A stretch of DNA of 54,625 nt from JAUVKA01 sp964465145 (lineage in GTDB: Bacteria; Bacteroidota; Bacteroidia; Bacteroidales; UBA12481), in contig CAYXJR010000018.1 in assembly GCA_964465145.1 (NCBI GenBank), positions 1 to 54,625 of the forward strand, in the 5' to 3' direction. Made by a program: the position numbers and the translations under genes. This document shows, in pieces, positions 17,628 to 25,161 of this stretch. The notes beneath the pieces are model-generated. The model saw only the letters and a list, made by a program, of their open reading frames with translations. It was not told the origin of the DNA and searched no databases. Each line of letters starts with the position of its first letter. Position 1 is the stretch's first letter.

Positions 17628-18548
17628 TCAGAATTTTATTCTTTTTTTTCGAAGGTGCTTATTCGTTTTCTCAATCAGATAATTGTGTTGGGCAGGAGAT
17701 AATTGATCCCCGGGTTCCAGGGAGCATAGACGGTAGTATTCTTTTCTGGCTTCAATAAGACTTCCTGCATCTGCCAACAAAGTGATCCTGTAGGATCTAT
17801 AATATTTGTTCCCTGGATATTCTTTTAGAAGTTGTTTTGCATAACTATCAGCCATTACTGGATTTTCGCCCAATTGGTTTTGGGCTATCATAAGAAAATA
17901 CAGGGCTTCAGTGCGTATCATCGGATGATCACTTTCTGAACATTCAAGGAGCAGTTTTAAACCTTTGTCGACATCAGCTTTTGGTGCCAGGATAAATAGT
18001 GGATGAAATACCGGGTAGGTATCCAGGAAGGTCCCTGCAACATAGTGGTACAACCCGGCCAACAGCATGAATTTTAAATTTTCTTCCGCCCGGGGGAGAA
18101 TTAATTCCAGAAATTTGACTGTTAAATTCAGATTGCCGGCCCCTTTGAGGTAATTTCCCTCGTGAATGTGTAGCCTTGTTTTATAAGCATAAGCATGAAT
18201 CAGCGCAAAAAGAGCATCCTCATTAAGGTCAATATCTTTTGTATCCTTGTAGCGTATTATTATCCTGTCAAGTGAAGATAACATTTCAACTTTGCTGTTT
18301 TCATGCTCCTCCTGGGTAGCAATTAGCCACCAATGATAATTAGCAGTGCAAATATCCAGCAGATCTGGACTAATATTAATGGAATTAATTATCGCCAGAT
18401 TATCTTTAGCTTCCTGGAATTGAAAGGAATACAAGTTATTGAAAAAGGTAAAAATAATCTCCGGTTCTGAATTTTCCTGAGAAAAGGAATTGACTTGGCT
18501 GAAGTTTAATAAGGCCAGGACGATATAAATTCTGAATTCTCCTCTCAT
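17628..18548 (-). CDS. Exported TPR-like hypothetical protein (fifth gene of module B)
   Basis: 306 residues with an N-terminal signal peptide (about 1-23, IYIVLALLNFSQVNSFSQ), so it is probably periplasmic or outer-membrane associated. The rest is mainly helical with repeat-like segments: an early FQEAKDNLAIINS, a middle block around LKFMLLAGLYHYVAGTF, and a C-terminal TPR-like pair (ADSYAKQLLKEYPGNKYYRSY, then a second helix pair). No catalytic motif is visible. Its start overlaps the previous gene's stop by one base (TAATG), so it is coupled to module B. Module A has no counterpart. Function unknown. Confidence 0.7.
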   Translation of the reverse strand: MRGEFRIYIVLALLNFSQVNSFSQENSEPEIIFTFFNNLYSFQFQEAKDNLAIINSINISPDLLDICTANYHWWLIATQEEHENSKVEMLSSLDRIIIRYKDTKDIDLNEDALFALIHAYAYKTRLHIHEGNYLKGAGNLNLTVKFLELILPRAEENLKFMLLAGLYHYVAGTFLDTYPVFHPLFILAPKADVDKGLKLLLECSESDHPMIRTEALYFLMIAQNQLGENPVMADSYAKQLLKEYPGNKYYRSYRITLLADAGSLIEARKEYYRLCSLEPGDQLSPAQHNYLIEKTNKHLRKKRIKF

Positions 18549-19408
18549 TACAGGCTTTTGCTATTTGAGGCCATTATGATGTCAAGAATTTCCTGGAATT
18601 TGACATTCCTATTCCTTGTGCGTCTTAGCCCGGCAATTTTTTCTGCCTGTCCGAAGCCTCCCTGATAATATCTCTGGAACCAAGGCAAGGCTGTTAACAT
18701 AGCATCAATGGGATGGTAAAGCCCTGTAAGGTAAAAAGTCAGGCCTACGAGGGATCCGGTTAGCAGAAATGAATTTATCCCAGCAACCCAGTCGCCTGCA
18801 TAAAACTGACCCACACCAGGTATAAAAACGCTGAGCCACATGGCAAGAGATGGATTTGGACGGGAAAAATTGCTCTTTTTTTGAAATATGCTCTCAACTT
18901 TTTTATATGCTTCCGGAGTATTATTAGGCAGGGCTTTTAAAAAGTAGGATTCGGAATTAGAATAATCATCAAGTCCAAAATAACTACTTGCTAAGTAAAG
19001 AGATCTCCTCCGATCTGTAAGGGTCCCCTCCTTGGATTCAATCCCGAGCAATTCGATCAAAGCAAAATGGTAATTCCCGGTTTTGATAAAGGAAATAGCC
19101 TTCTTAAATAGAATCTCGGTTCTTAGGCTGTCTGAAGATTCAGAAAAAAAGGCATGATCAAAATACTCTATTGATCGATCAAAATCCCCTTCAATTTCAA
19201 AGCATTCGGCAATCCTGAGTAAAAGGCCGGCATCTGCACCGGAGGGAGAATAAAAAACGGCACGCTGATAAGTGTACAAAGCTTCGGGGATCTGCCCGGA
19301 TGAAAAATACCTCTCACCTAGCTCAATTGTAGTTTCTAAGTCCTGAGCCTGGATTGGCGGAGTTAGCAGAAAACTAAAAGCGATCGAAAATAGTATTCTG
19401 AATCTCAT
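18548..19408 (-). CDS. Exported TPR plus PGxGQxY membrane protein (module B, gene 4)
   Basis: About 286 residues. A signal peptide at 1-22 (ILFSIAFSFLLTPPIQAQ) is followed by three TPR-like helix pairs (ERYFSSGQIPEALYTYQRAVFY and after) and a C-terminal membrane hairpin headed by SVFIPGVGQFYAGDWVAG, with a Tyr-Gln-Gly-Gly segment and an AEKIAGLRR tail. I chose ATG 19408 because it places the signal peptide at the N-terminus. The frame overlaps the upstream gene by 35 nt. It is paralogous to the protein at 22339-23214, which shares PG-x-GQ-x-Y, the G-rich Y-x-GG and the AE-rich tail. Function unknown. Confidence 0.7.
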   Translation of the reverse strand: MRFRILFSIAFSFLLTPPIQAQDLETTIELGERYFSSGQIPEALYTYQRAVFYSPSGADAGLLLRIAECFEIEGDFDRSIEYFDHAFFSESSDSLRTEILFKKAISFIKTGNYHFALIELLGIESKEGTLTDRRRSLYLASSYFGLDDYSNSESYFLKALPNNTPEAYKKVESIFQKKSNFSRPNPSLAMWLSVFIPGVGQFYAGDWVAGINSFLLTGSLVGLTFYLTGLYHPIDAMLTALPWFQRYYQGGFGQAEKIAGLRRTRNRNVKFQEILDIIMASNSKSL

Positions 19409-20210
19409 GGTATAAAGCTTCTTCAGATCTAAAATTGAAGTCTTTGGCTGATTTCCAGGAGCCGTATAAATTCCCAGCGTAAAAACCGAATGACAGAGTT
19501 CCGAAAATCCATCCATAAACACTGCTTATCCCGTCCTTGGAAAATCCCCGGTATGCCTGGAAAACATTGGTGGCAACAAAAAGAAAGGAAATCAGCCCGT
19601 CTTTCCAATCTTTTGAGTATACTTTCCCCAATCCAGGAATAACCACAGAAAGAGCCAGGGCCTTTCCCGGTTTCCTGAATTTTATTAGTTCATGTTGCTG
19701 AACAAGATTACATAGCTCAGTAAATCCGGGCCATGGCAGATCCTGGTAAATGTCAATAAATTTAGTTGCTCCCTGCCAATTTTTTTGAAGCACCATTCCG
19801 GATAACTGATAATAATTCTTTTCCCCTGGTGGCAATAATGAATGCTTTTCCAATGAATGGAGAGCATCGGTGAAACCCCCGTTGAGGAGGTTGAGTTTGA
19901 TGTTTTCCTGAAAAATAGCTTTATCCTGGATTAAGTCGGGATACCATTCTTTGATCCTGTTGAGGCCTTGGGTAAACTGATTTGATTTTCTGTAGGAAAG
20001 GATGAGATTTTTGCGGACTTCAATGTTATCCGGTGCCATAAATAGCAATCGTTCGAACTCCATCGCGGCAAGTTTATATTGCTGACTTTGTGTGAGAAAT
20101 GTCGCATATTGCTCAGAATGAGCCAAATCGTACAAGTTTTGGCTATTACCATAGATCGTTATGCTTAGAAGCAGCAATAAAAGGCTAATGGATTTTTTTA
20201 ACCGGATCAT
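19374..20210 (-). CDS. Exported TPR plus PGxGKxY membrane protein (module B, gene 3)
   Basis: About 278 residues from ATG 20210 (MIRLKKSISLL), which begins a classic signal peptide ending near GNSQ. The middle is TPR-like (QQYKLAAMEFERLLFMAPDN). From about 180 it has SVVIPGLGKVYSKDWKDGLI and two membrane-spanning segments, the second with FYAGNLYGSWKSA, then a charged tail. The same motifs (PG-x-GK-x-Y and FY-x-GN-x-YGS) recur in the protein at 23153-24004, so the two are paralogues. It overlaps yidD-like gene 2 by 26 nt and gene 4 by 35 nt. Function unknown; similar hairpins occur in TM2- and DUF5683-type proteins. Confidence 0.7.
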   Translation of the reverse strand: MIRLKKSISLLLLLLSITIYGNSQNLYDLAHSEQYATFLTQSQQYKLAAMEFERLLFMAPDNIEVRKNLILSYRKSNQFTQGLNRIKEWYPDLIQDKAIFQENIKLNLLNGGFTDALHSLEKHSLLPPGEKNYYQLSGMVLQKNWQGATKFIDIYQDLPWPGFTELCNLVQQHELIKFRKPGKALALSVVIPGLGKVYSKDWKDGLISFLFVATNVFQAYRGFSKDGISSVYGWIFGTLSFGFYAGNLYGSWKSAKDFNFRSEEALYHEIQNTIFDRF

Positions 20211-20589
20211 AGAAGTGTTGGGATTCGTTGTGGATCGGGTACTTTTTAGGAGAGAAGCCATTGCAACGTGTTAAACGGTCAACGGCATCAAAAATCCCGA
20301 GCAAACCATTGACCTGAATGGTTTCAAGGGCATATGTGGAGCAGCTTGGATAGAAAGCACAATTGTTGGCATCCTGTGAGGAAATGAATGCCTTATAAAA
20401 ATGATAGCTTGCAGAAAATATTAAGCTGAATTCATTGCTGAAGTCCAGCGGTTTTCTAACTGCTGGATTTTTTACTTCAGGAGAAAAAACTGCACTTAAC
20501 TTCTCTATGTCTTCCTCAATTTTGTCCTGGCTAAGTGCCGGAACCGTCAGGCAAAATGAAACGATAATTAGAATTATTTTCCAGCTCAT
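20185..20589 (-). CDS. yidD: Exported YidD-domain protein (module B, gene 2)
   Basis: 134 residues from ATG 20589. A TTG one codon upstream would give a longer product. An N-terminal signal peptide (WKIILIIVSFCLTVPALSQ) precedes a linker, then a YidD domain at about 53-115. The family signature is clear: YKAFISSQD, CAFYPSCSTYALE (Cys77, Cys83), and DRLTRCN (Cys109). Known YidD is about 80 residues, lacks a signal peptide, and sits on the cytoplasmic face, where it aids membrane-protein insertion. The signal peptide would place this domain in the periplasm. It overlaps genes 1 and 3 by 59 and 26 nt. Confidence 0.8.
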   Translation of the reverse strand: MSWKIILIIVSFCLTVPALSQDKIEEDIEKLSAVFSPEVKNPAVRKPLDFSNEFSLIFSASYHFYKAFISSQDANNCAFYPSCSTYALETIQVNGLLGIFDAVDRLTRCNGFSPKKYPIHNESQHFYDPVKKIH

Positions 20590-21232
20590 CAACCTTTAGT
20601 TTTCTGAAATTTGAAATCTGATAACTTTCTCTCCCAAATTCATACCCGATCTCAACAATTTTCCCGGGAAATGCCAATCCGGATACGTAAATATATTCTT
20701 CAAAAAATTGTTTTCGAAGTACTGATCCCGAAGGATCCAAAAAAACTACCCCAAAAAGTTCCTTGTTTCTGGTTGAAACAAGTATCTTACCCATCTTGTC
20801 TTTCATATTTTCTTTAGGAGACCATGTGGTTACAACATTACTACTATCTCTTTCCACAGATTCAATATGATAGCTACTGCTTTTTAATCCAAAATTCGGC
20901 AAATGACTATTCAATGCCAAGTGAAATACGCTGAATTCTGCCATCCCAATACTGATGTGTTTTGAAACAAGGCTGTCCTTAATGATACGATAAGTTAGAG
21001 AATCCGTTGTAACCCAGGTTTCAGGTTCAGGGAAAGAGATATGATAAATTACCTGCCGCACATTCCTGTCGTAATAAACTTTTCCTATTGTTATGGCTTG
21101 TTCCCCGTCAACATTTTTCGACTTGATGGTCATTTCCCCGGTAATCCTGAAATATTTCTGAGCATCAAGATTGCTCCCCACTGGAAACAGCAATATAATA
21201 AAAAACGAGATATTTATAACGGCTAATTTCAT
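20531..21232 (-). CDS. LolA-like exported protein (module B, gene 1)
   Basis: 233 residues from ATG 21232, with a signal peptide at 1-25 (LAVINISFFIILLFPVGSNLDAQ). The body is beta-rich, with regular alternating polar strands resembling the LolA/LolB lipoprotein-carrier fold (ITGEMTIKSKNVDG, then VRQVIYHISFPEPETWV). Members of that fold ferry lipids or lipoproteins through the periplasm. No diagnostic motif is visible, so the fold is a tentative call based on shape and position. It overlaps the YidD gene by 59 nt. Its counterpart is at 24442-25161. Confidence 0.55.
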   Translation of the reverse strand: MKLAVINISFFIILLFPVGSNLDAQKYFRITGEMTIKSKNVDGEQAITIGKVYYDRNVRQVIYHISFPEPETWVTTDSLTYRIIKDSLVSKHISIGMAEFSVFHLALNSHLPNFGLKSSSYHIESVERDSSNVVTTWSPKENMKDKMGKILVSTRNKELFGVVFLDPSGSVLRKQFFEEYIYVSGLAFPGKIVEIGYEFGRESYQISNFRKLKVDELENNSNYRFILPDGSGT

Positions 21233-21250
21233 TTCAGAATAAAGCAAAAC

Positions 21251-21270
21251 AACCCGGGTTTCCCCGGGTT
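21251..21270. terminator. Hairpin between module B and the small-protein gene
   Basis: AACCCGGG (21251-21258) pairs fully with CCCGGGTT (21263-21270) around a 4-nt loop, an eight-pair G+C-rich stem. On the minus strand it is followed by GTTTTGCTTTATT, a weak T tract. It lies between the stop of the gene at 21299 and the start of module B, so it may end that transcript or attenuate read-through into module B. Confidence 0.55.
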
Positions 21271-21298
21271 GAATGAAAATCTCTTTCCCTTCGGAATG

Positions 21299-21736
21299 TT
21301 AATAATAGGAGGTTAGTCCTCCATAATATGCTCCCCATATTCCACCTTCTAATAGTCCCCAAACAACACAACCAATAATTGCACTTTTGGTTTCAGCCTT
21401 ATCCTCAGCTACCAGATAAACTACCAGAACACCGGCAGGTCCTAAACAGCAGCCCCACCAGAATCCGCCAATACCAAGGGCTTTTTCATACATAAGGTTC
21501 ATTGCATTGAAACTGTTGGGCTCGGCAATGGAGCTGGCCATTGGGTTACCTGCAGCGGCCATCTCGGAAAGGGTTGTGCCCGGATGGCTTAGAACGTATA
21601 GCTCCAGCTCATTTAATGAAGCCATTTCAATTTCTATAGCAGATTTGTCATAAGTGAATAAACCGGATTCTCCGGCATAAGTTTTACCAGCAAATAGAAA
21701 TATTAATATGCTGGCGATAAGGATTAATTTCTTCAT
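21299..21736 (-). CDS. Small exported membrane protein, TM2-like partner
   Basis: About 145 residues from ATG 21736, with a signal peptide ending at GKTYAG. The next 50 residues (YDKSAIEIEMASLNELELYV and after) resemble the same region of the divergent TM2 protein, and two Gly/Trp/Cys-rich hydrophobic segments follow (GIGGFWWGCCLGPAGVLVVYL and GCVVWGLLEGGIWGAYYGG). I do not recognise a characterised family. The canonical TM2 motif is absent, so I call it TM2-like only through the shared N-terminal half. It may be co-transcribed into module B through the hairpin at 21251-21270. Confidence 0.6.
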   Translation of the reverse strand: MKKLILIASILIFLFAGKTYAGESGLFTYDKSAIEIEMASLNELELYVLSHPGTTLSEMAAAGNPMASSIAEPNSFNAMNLMYEKALGIGGFWWGCCLGPAGVLVVYLVAEDKAETKSAIIGCVVWGLLEGGIWGAYYGGLTSYY

Positions 21737-21920
21737 TGGATATAATTTAATTTGAACCTTGCAATATAAATAAAATTTGCCATTATTATTGATGGCTATC
21801 AATTTAGACCGATTTTAAGTTGGGTTTAACATCAGGTTATTTTTCTGTTCAATTTCAATGTATAAAATATTATTTTGTATTTTGCAGACACAAAACGATT
21901 AATATTTAAATCTCACTAAT

Positions 21921-22337
21921 ATGAAAAAACTATTTACGCTATTACTTCTAAGTTTTTTAATTCTACCCTTTACAGCAATTGCCGGCAATTACAAGATTGA
22001 TCAAAACAAAATTGATGCCAGTTTTGCAGAGGCAACCGAGATATCTTTAATGTCCGCTTTTGATCTTAACTCATTTAATGGTACAAATCAGGTATTGGAC
22101 GAAAAAGATCCTGTAATAGCTTTTGTGCTCGCATCAGTTTTAGGATATTTAGGTATCCACCGCTTGTATTTAGGTACTGAGCCTGTGGTTGTTATCCTTT
22201 ATATTGTCACGGCAGGAGGCTGTGGGATAATTACCCTTATCGACTGGGTTCAGCTGCTTCTGGTATTGCTTGATGAAAAGGATCTGGGGCCGTATATTGA
22301 TAATCCACATTTTATCATGTGGAAAAATGAGATGTAA
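21921..22337 (+). CDS. TM2 domain-containing exported protein
   Basis: 138 residues: signal peptide (LFTLLLLSFLILPFTAIAG), a short polar region, then a TM2 domain at about 65-105 with the diagnostic VLASVLGYLGIHRLYLGT followed by a second helix with GGCGIITLIDW. TM2 proteins are small two-helix membrane proteins without an agreed biochemical role. It runs opposite to its flanking genes, lies divergent to the TM2-like gene, and ends 2 nt from the stop of the convergent module A gene 4. An imperfect -7 element (TATTTTGC) lies 30-45 nt upstream of the ATG. Shared signal-peptide and N-terminal sequence with its partner suggests common descent. Confidence 0.75.
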   Translation: MKKLFTLLLLSFLILPFTAIAGNYKIDQNKIDASFAEATEISLMSAFDLNSFNGTNQVLDEKDPVIAFVLASVLGYLGIHRLYLGTEPVVVILYIVTAGGCGIITLIDWVQLLLVLLDEKDLGPYIDNPHFIMWKNEM

Positions 22338-22338
22338 A

Positions 22339-23214
22339 TCAGTTATACTCTTCTGAAAGACCGATTAAATAGGTTAATGCCGGTTGAATATAGAGCTCTT
22401 TATTCAACCGGTCTTTTTGTTCAGCTAATTCTTCGGCTCTCTGGATACCTCCGAAATAAATTTTTTGCAAAAGACCAAATCCCCCAATCCATCCTGAGAC
22501 GTAAAGACCTTGGGTGAAAGCAAAGCCAGCACCACCAATAGCAAGTAAATGCAAGCTAAAACTGATCAGCCCGTCACCCAAATAGCCAGAATATATTTGT
22601 CCGCTTCCTGGGATGATCATTGATAAAATACGGGCAGTTTTAGGATTTTTTAACCGGGGTGGTTGTAGAGTGTCAAAAAGGATATAAAATTGTGCAATTA
22701 ATGAGTCGGCCTTCTCAGGGGGTGCTGCCGTACGGATAAAGGATTCTGCAGATTTTGGGACCAGGCCCCATTGGCCTGATTTCAGATGACTGAGACAAAG
22801 GAGTAGTTTCCCTGTTGGATTAAAGTTTGTGTTTTGAAGAAAGGGTCGGGCCATCAAAAACCGGCTTTGCACTTCCTGGAAATTCCCCGCCAGATAATTG
22901 ACTAACAAGGATTCGTATAAAATCTTGGCCTTCATTGAATCGGGCATCGCGAAAATATTTACCTGATCGAGGCAGCTTCCGGCCTGGTCAAATAAATTTA
23001 GTTTTTTAAACGATTGTATCCGGCCAAGAACAGCGCGGGCTTCAATACCGGGTGAAGGTCCGGAATAGATAATCCATTCATAGGCCAGTCCCGATTTGCT
23101 GTATTCCCCTGCCATAAAAAGTGAGTCGGCATTGTGGAATATATCCTGACTTTTACTGGTAGATATTCCGCAAAGGAATATTAATATCAAGCAATATCGC
23201 ACGATCCAATTCAT
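22339..23214 (-). CDS. Exported TPR-like plus PGxGQxY membrane protein (module A, gene 4)
   Basis: 291 residues with a signal peptide (1-22, YCLILIFLCGISTSKSQ), a helical repeat region (AGEYSKSGLAYEWIIYSG and after), and a C-terminal membrane hairpin headed by SMIIPGSGQIYSGYLGDG, with Y-x-GG and AEELAEQKDR after it. Same plan as the 18548-19408 protein. Its start overlaps the previous gene by 62 nt, long even for this locus, but the overlapping portion encodes the signal peptide, so I keep it. Its stop is 2 nt from the convergent TM2 gene. Function unknown. Confidence 0.7.
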   Translation of the reverse strand: MNWIVRYCLILIFLCGISTSKSQDIFHNADSLFMAGEYSKSGLAYEWIIYSGPSPGIEARAVLGRIQSFKKLNLFDQAGSCLDQVNIFAMPDSMKAKILYESLLVNYLAGNFQEVQSRFLMARPFLQNTNFNPTGKLLLCLSHLKSGQWGLVPKSAESFIRTAAPPEKADSLIAQFYILFDTLQPPRLKNPKTARILSMIIPGSGQIYSGYLGDGLISFSLHLLAIGGAGFAFTQGLYVSGWIGGFGLLQKIYFGGIQRAEELAEQKDRLNKELYIQPALTYLIGLSEEYN

Positions 23215-24004
23215 TAAAAAATCTTTCTCTGTAAACTCTTACGCTAACAATACTTCCATATATATTACCCACATAGAAGATAGTTAAAATACTGGCGGCT
23301 GTAAGGGTATTCCATCTTGTCCAGCCGGTTTTATATCCATTTTCAATAGTTATTGCTGCCAGCGTACCAACCATTAAAAAAGAACTGGTTCCGGCACCTT
23401 TTTGCCTGGCATATATCTTGCCTGCACCGGGTACTATGCTCGACAAAATACCAGCCATAGCATAAGATTTTGGCTTGAAATCTACCAGCCGCTTGGTATG
23501 TTGCTCCATCCGTTCCCATTGAGGAGCGTACATGACATCTGATTTTTTGATGGTACCCAACAAAGAATCAGCTTCATGAATATTGCGCTTCATCAATGCC
23601 CCGCTGGTTTTGAACATGTGTAGTAATTCTTGTTCAGCATGGCTTCCTTGCAAAATTTCTTTAAGATAGTCAATCCCTTTATCAGGCTGTCCAAGATAAA
23701 ATTTACTCCAGCTGGCAAAAAACCGGGAGGCATTAAAAAATCCTGACTCCCTGCTAACCGATAAAAAAGATTCAATTCCACCCTCCAGTAATTGCAAATT
23801 ATAACCAGCCCATCCTAAATAAAAATTCATGGAATCCACCTGGTAATTATTAAGATACCCCTGGCTCATATTATCCAACTGAAGAAGATCTTGATAGTAA
23901 CCTTTATCAGATAAGTATTTGGCAAAACCGGGATCTGCAATTTGTCCGGTTAAGGGAGAAAGGTGTATAAGGAAAAAAAATATGAGTGCCCAGCCTCTAA
24001 TCAT
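23153..24004 (-). CDS. Exported TPR-like plus PGxGKxY membrane protein (module A, gene 3)
   Basis: 283 residues with signal peptide 1-20 (IFFFLIHLSPLTGQ), a helical middle, then SSIVPGAGKIYARQKGAGTS at about 185, a helix, and FYVGNIYGSIVSVRVYRE before a charged tail. PG-x-GK-x-Y and FY-x-GN-x-YGS mark it as the paralogue of 19374-20210. It overlaps the YidD gene by 8 nt and gene 4 by 62 nt, so all module A genes are probably coupled. No catalytic residues are visible; a structural or assembly role in the envelope is a guess. Confidence 0.7.
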   Translation of the reverse strand: MIRGWALIFFFLIHLSPLTGQIADPGFAKYLSDKGYYQDLLQLDNMSQGYLNNYQVDSMNFYLGWAGYNLQLLEGGIESFLSVSRESGFFNASRFFASWSKFYLGQPDKGIDYLKEILQGSHAEQELLHMFKTSGALMKRNIHEADSLLGTIKKSDVMYAPQWERMEQHTKRLVDFKPKSYAMAGILSSIVPGAGKIYARQKGAGTSSFLMVGTLAAITIENGYKTGWTRWNTLTAASILTIFYVGNIYGSIVSVRVYRERFFNELDRAILLDINIPLRNIYQ

Positions 24005-24461
24005 TTATTCTATAGTATGTAGTCGATTCCTTGATCTTACCATCCTTTGAGTTTACTTCCCATATTTTATAATCCATCAGGGCAAGTCTGTTGCAACGTG
24101 TCAATCGGTCGGCTGTAAGGACCATGCCTTTTAAAATACCATAATCAGATATCAATTTTATACTGTAGCCCGAACAGCTTGGAGAATATAAACAGCTGGA
24201 AGCAAATTGAGGCGAAATGATTTTTTGGTAGGTCCACATTATGCTCCCTAGCACAAGGCTGGCCGGGTTATATCTTACAAATACCGAAGGATGGTCAGAT
24301 AAAAGGAATAATATATGGTGCTTATGGCCTGCATCTTCATGAGATGCAATTGAATAATCTTTGATAAGCTCCAGGTCATCGCATTGCACCTGTCCATTAA
24401 GTTGAAAAAAACAACCCGTCAGAAGAAAGAGGAACAGTACTTTATTTTGTAATAATCGCAT
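23997..24461 (-). CDS. yidD: Exported YidD-domain protein, possible lipoprotein (module A, gene 2)
   Basis: 154 residues from ATG 24461. The N-terminus has a hydrophobic signal with a lipobox-like LLTG followed by Cys17, so it may be a lipoprotein; cleavage after NGQ is the alternative. A C-terminal YidD domain follows at about 75-125 with YQKIISPQF, CLYSPSCSGYS (Cys90, Cys96) and DRLTRCN (Cys123). The YidD part is complete, but the extra 70 residues and export signal are not typical of the family. It overlaps its neighbours by 20 and 8 nt. Paralogue of 20185-20589. Confidence 0.78.
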   Translation of the reverse strand: MRLLQNKVLFLFLLTGCFFQLNGQVQCDDLELIKDYSIASHEDAGHKHHILFLLSDHPSVFVRYNPASLVLGSIMWTYQKIISPQFASSCLYSPSCSGYSIKLISDYGILKGMVLTADRLTRCNRLALMDYKIWEVNSKDGKIKESTTYYRIND

Positions 24462-25161
24462 CTGCAGGAATGGTAAAATTGAACTTTGCCTGGTCACACT
24501 GTTCACCAGATCTTATTTTTGTATAATCGGTTCTTTTGATCAGGGAATCACCATCAGGCAGGAAAACAATTTCAGTAATACGATTTGGTATTTGGCTTCC
24601 TTCGATAACTGAAAAGTCCTCGAAATAAACCTTGAGGGTAATATCTCCTTTTGTATTCCTGTATGAACTATATATAGGTAACAAATTTTCATGAACCAGT
24701 TCAATTTTATCAACCTGATCCAGCATGTGAATAGGTGCTTGCCACCAAGTTATAAGAAACTCACCATCCTCCTCACTATCAAAAACTTTAAGCCCCAGGT
24801 TTTTTAACCCTAGGTCGTAAAGCTGGTTGGTTAGGAAGAAGTAAAGGCTATTATTTCGTGTGGTGAATAACTCGTTAGATTGCAGAATAACTTTATTCTG
24901 CCCGGGATGATAAATCCTTGCTTCACCGAGTGGGTTACTTATGAAAACATATTCTTCTGGCTGTTGGAAAAAGCTGATTATTTTACCTTCTGGAAAGACG
25001 AAATACTGATCGGCTTCTGTGGTGAGGATACGGCCTTTCTGAAGTGTTTGGCTTTTCATGTGAATGCACACCCTTCTGCTATTCTGTGCTTGAACATTGT
25101 ACCCGTTGAGAATGATCACCATCGAAAAGAAAAACAAGGGCAGTACTTTAATCTTGATCAT
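24442..25161 (-). CDS. LolA-like exported protein (module A, gene 1)
   Basis: 239 residues: signal peptide 1-25 (VLPLFFFSMVIILNGYNVQAQ), then a beta-rich region with LolA/LolB-like strand pattern, including QYFVFPEGKIISFFQQPEEY and VDKIELVHENLLPIYSS. It aligns in size and position with the module B gene at 20531-21232, although the sequences are clearly divergent, so the pairing rests partly on gene order. Its ATG overlaps the upstream stop by 4 nt (ATGA). A periplasmic carrier role is possible but unproven. Confidence 0.55.
   Translation of the reverse strand: MIKIKVLPLFFFSMVIILNGYNVQAQNSRRVCIHMKSQTLQKGRILTTEADQYFVFPEGKIISFFQQPEEYVFISNPLGEARIYHPGQNKVILQSNELFTTRNNSLYFFLTNQLYDLGLKNLGLKVFDSEEDGEFLITWWQAPIHMLDQVDKIELVHENLLPIYSSYRNTKGDITLKVYFEDFSVIEGSQIPNRITEIVFLPDGDSLIKRTDYTKIRSGEQCDQAKFNFTIPADAIITK

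Noticed and set aside
21921..22337. TM2 gene as a toxin or phage holin
   Set aside because: It has a cleavable-type signal peptide and a clear TM2 motif; no antitoxin or lysis gene is adjacent.
17628..25161. Module region as a recently acquired island
   Set aside because: No mobile genes, no composition shift visible by eye, and codon use resembles the neighbours; duplication within the lineage is simpler.
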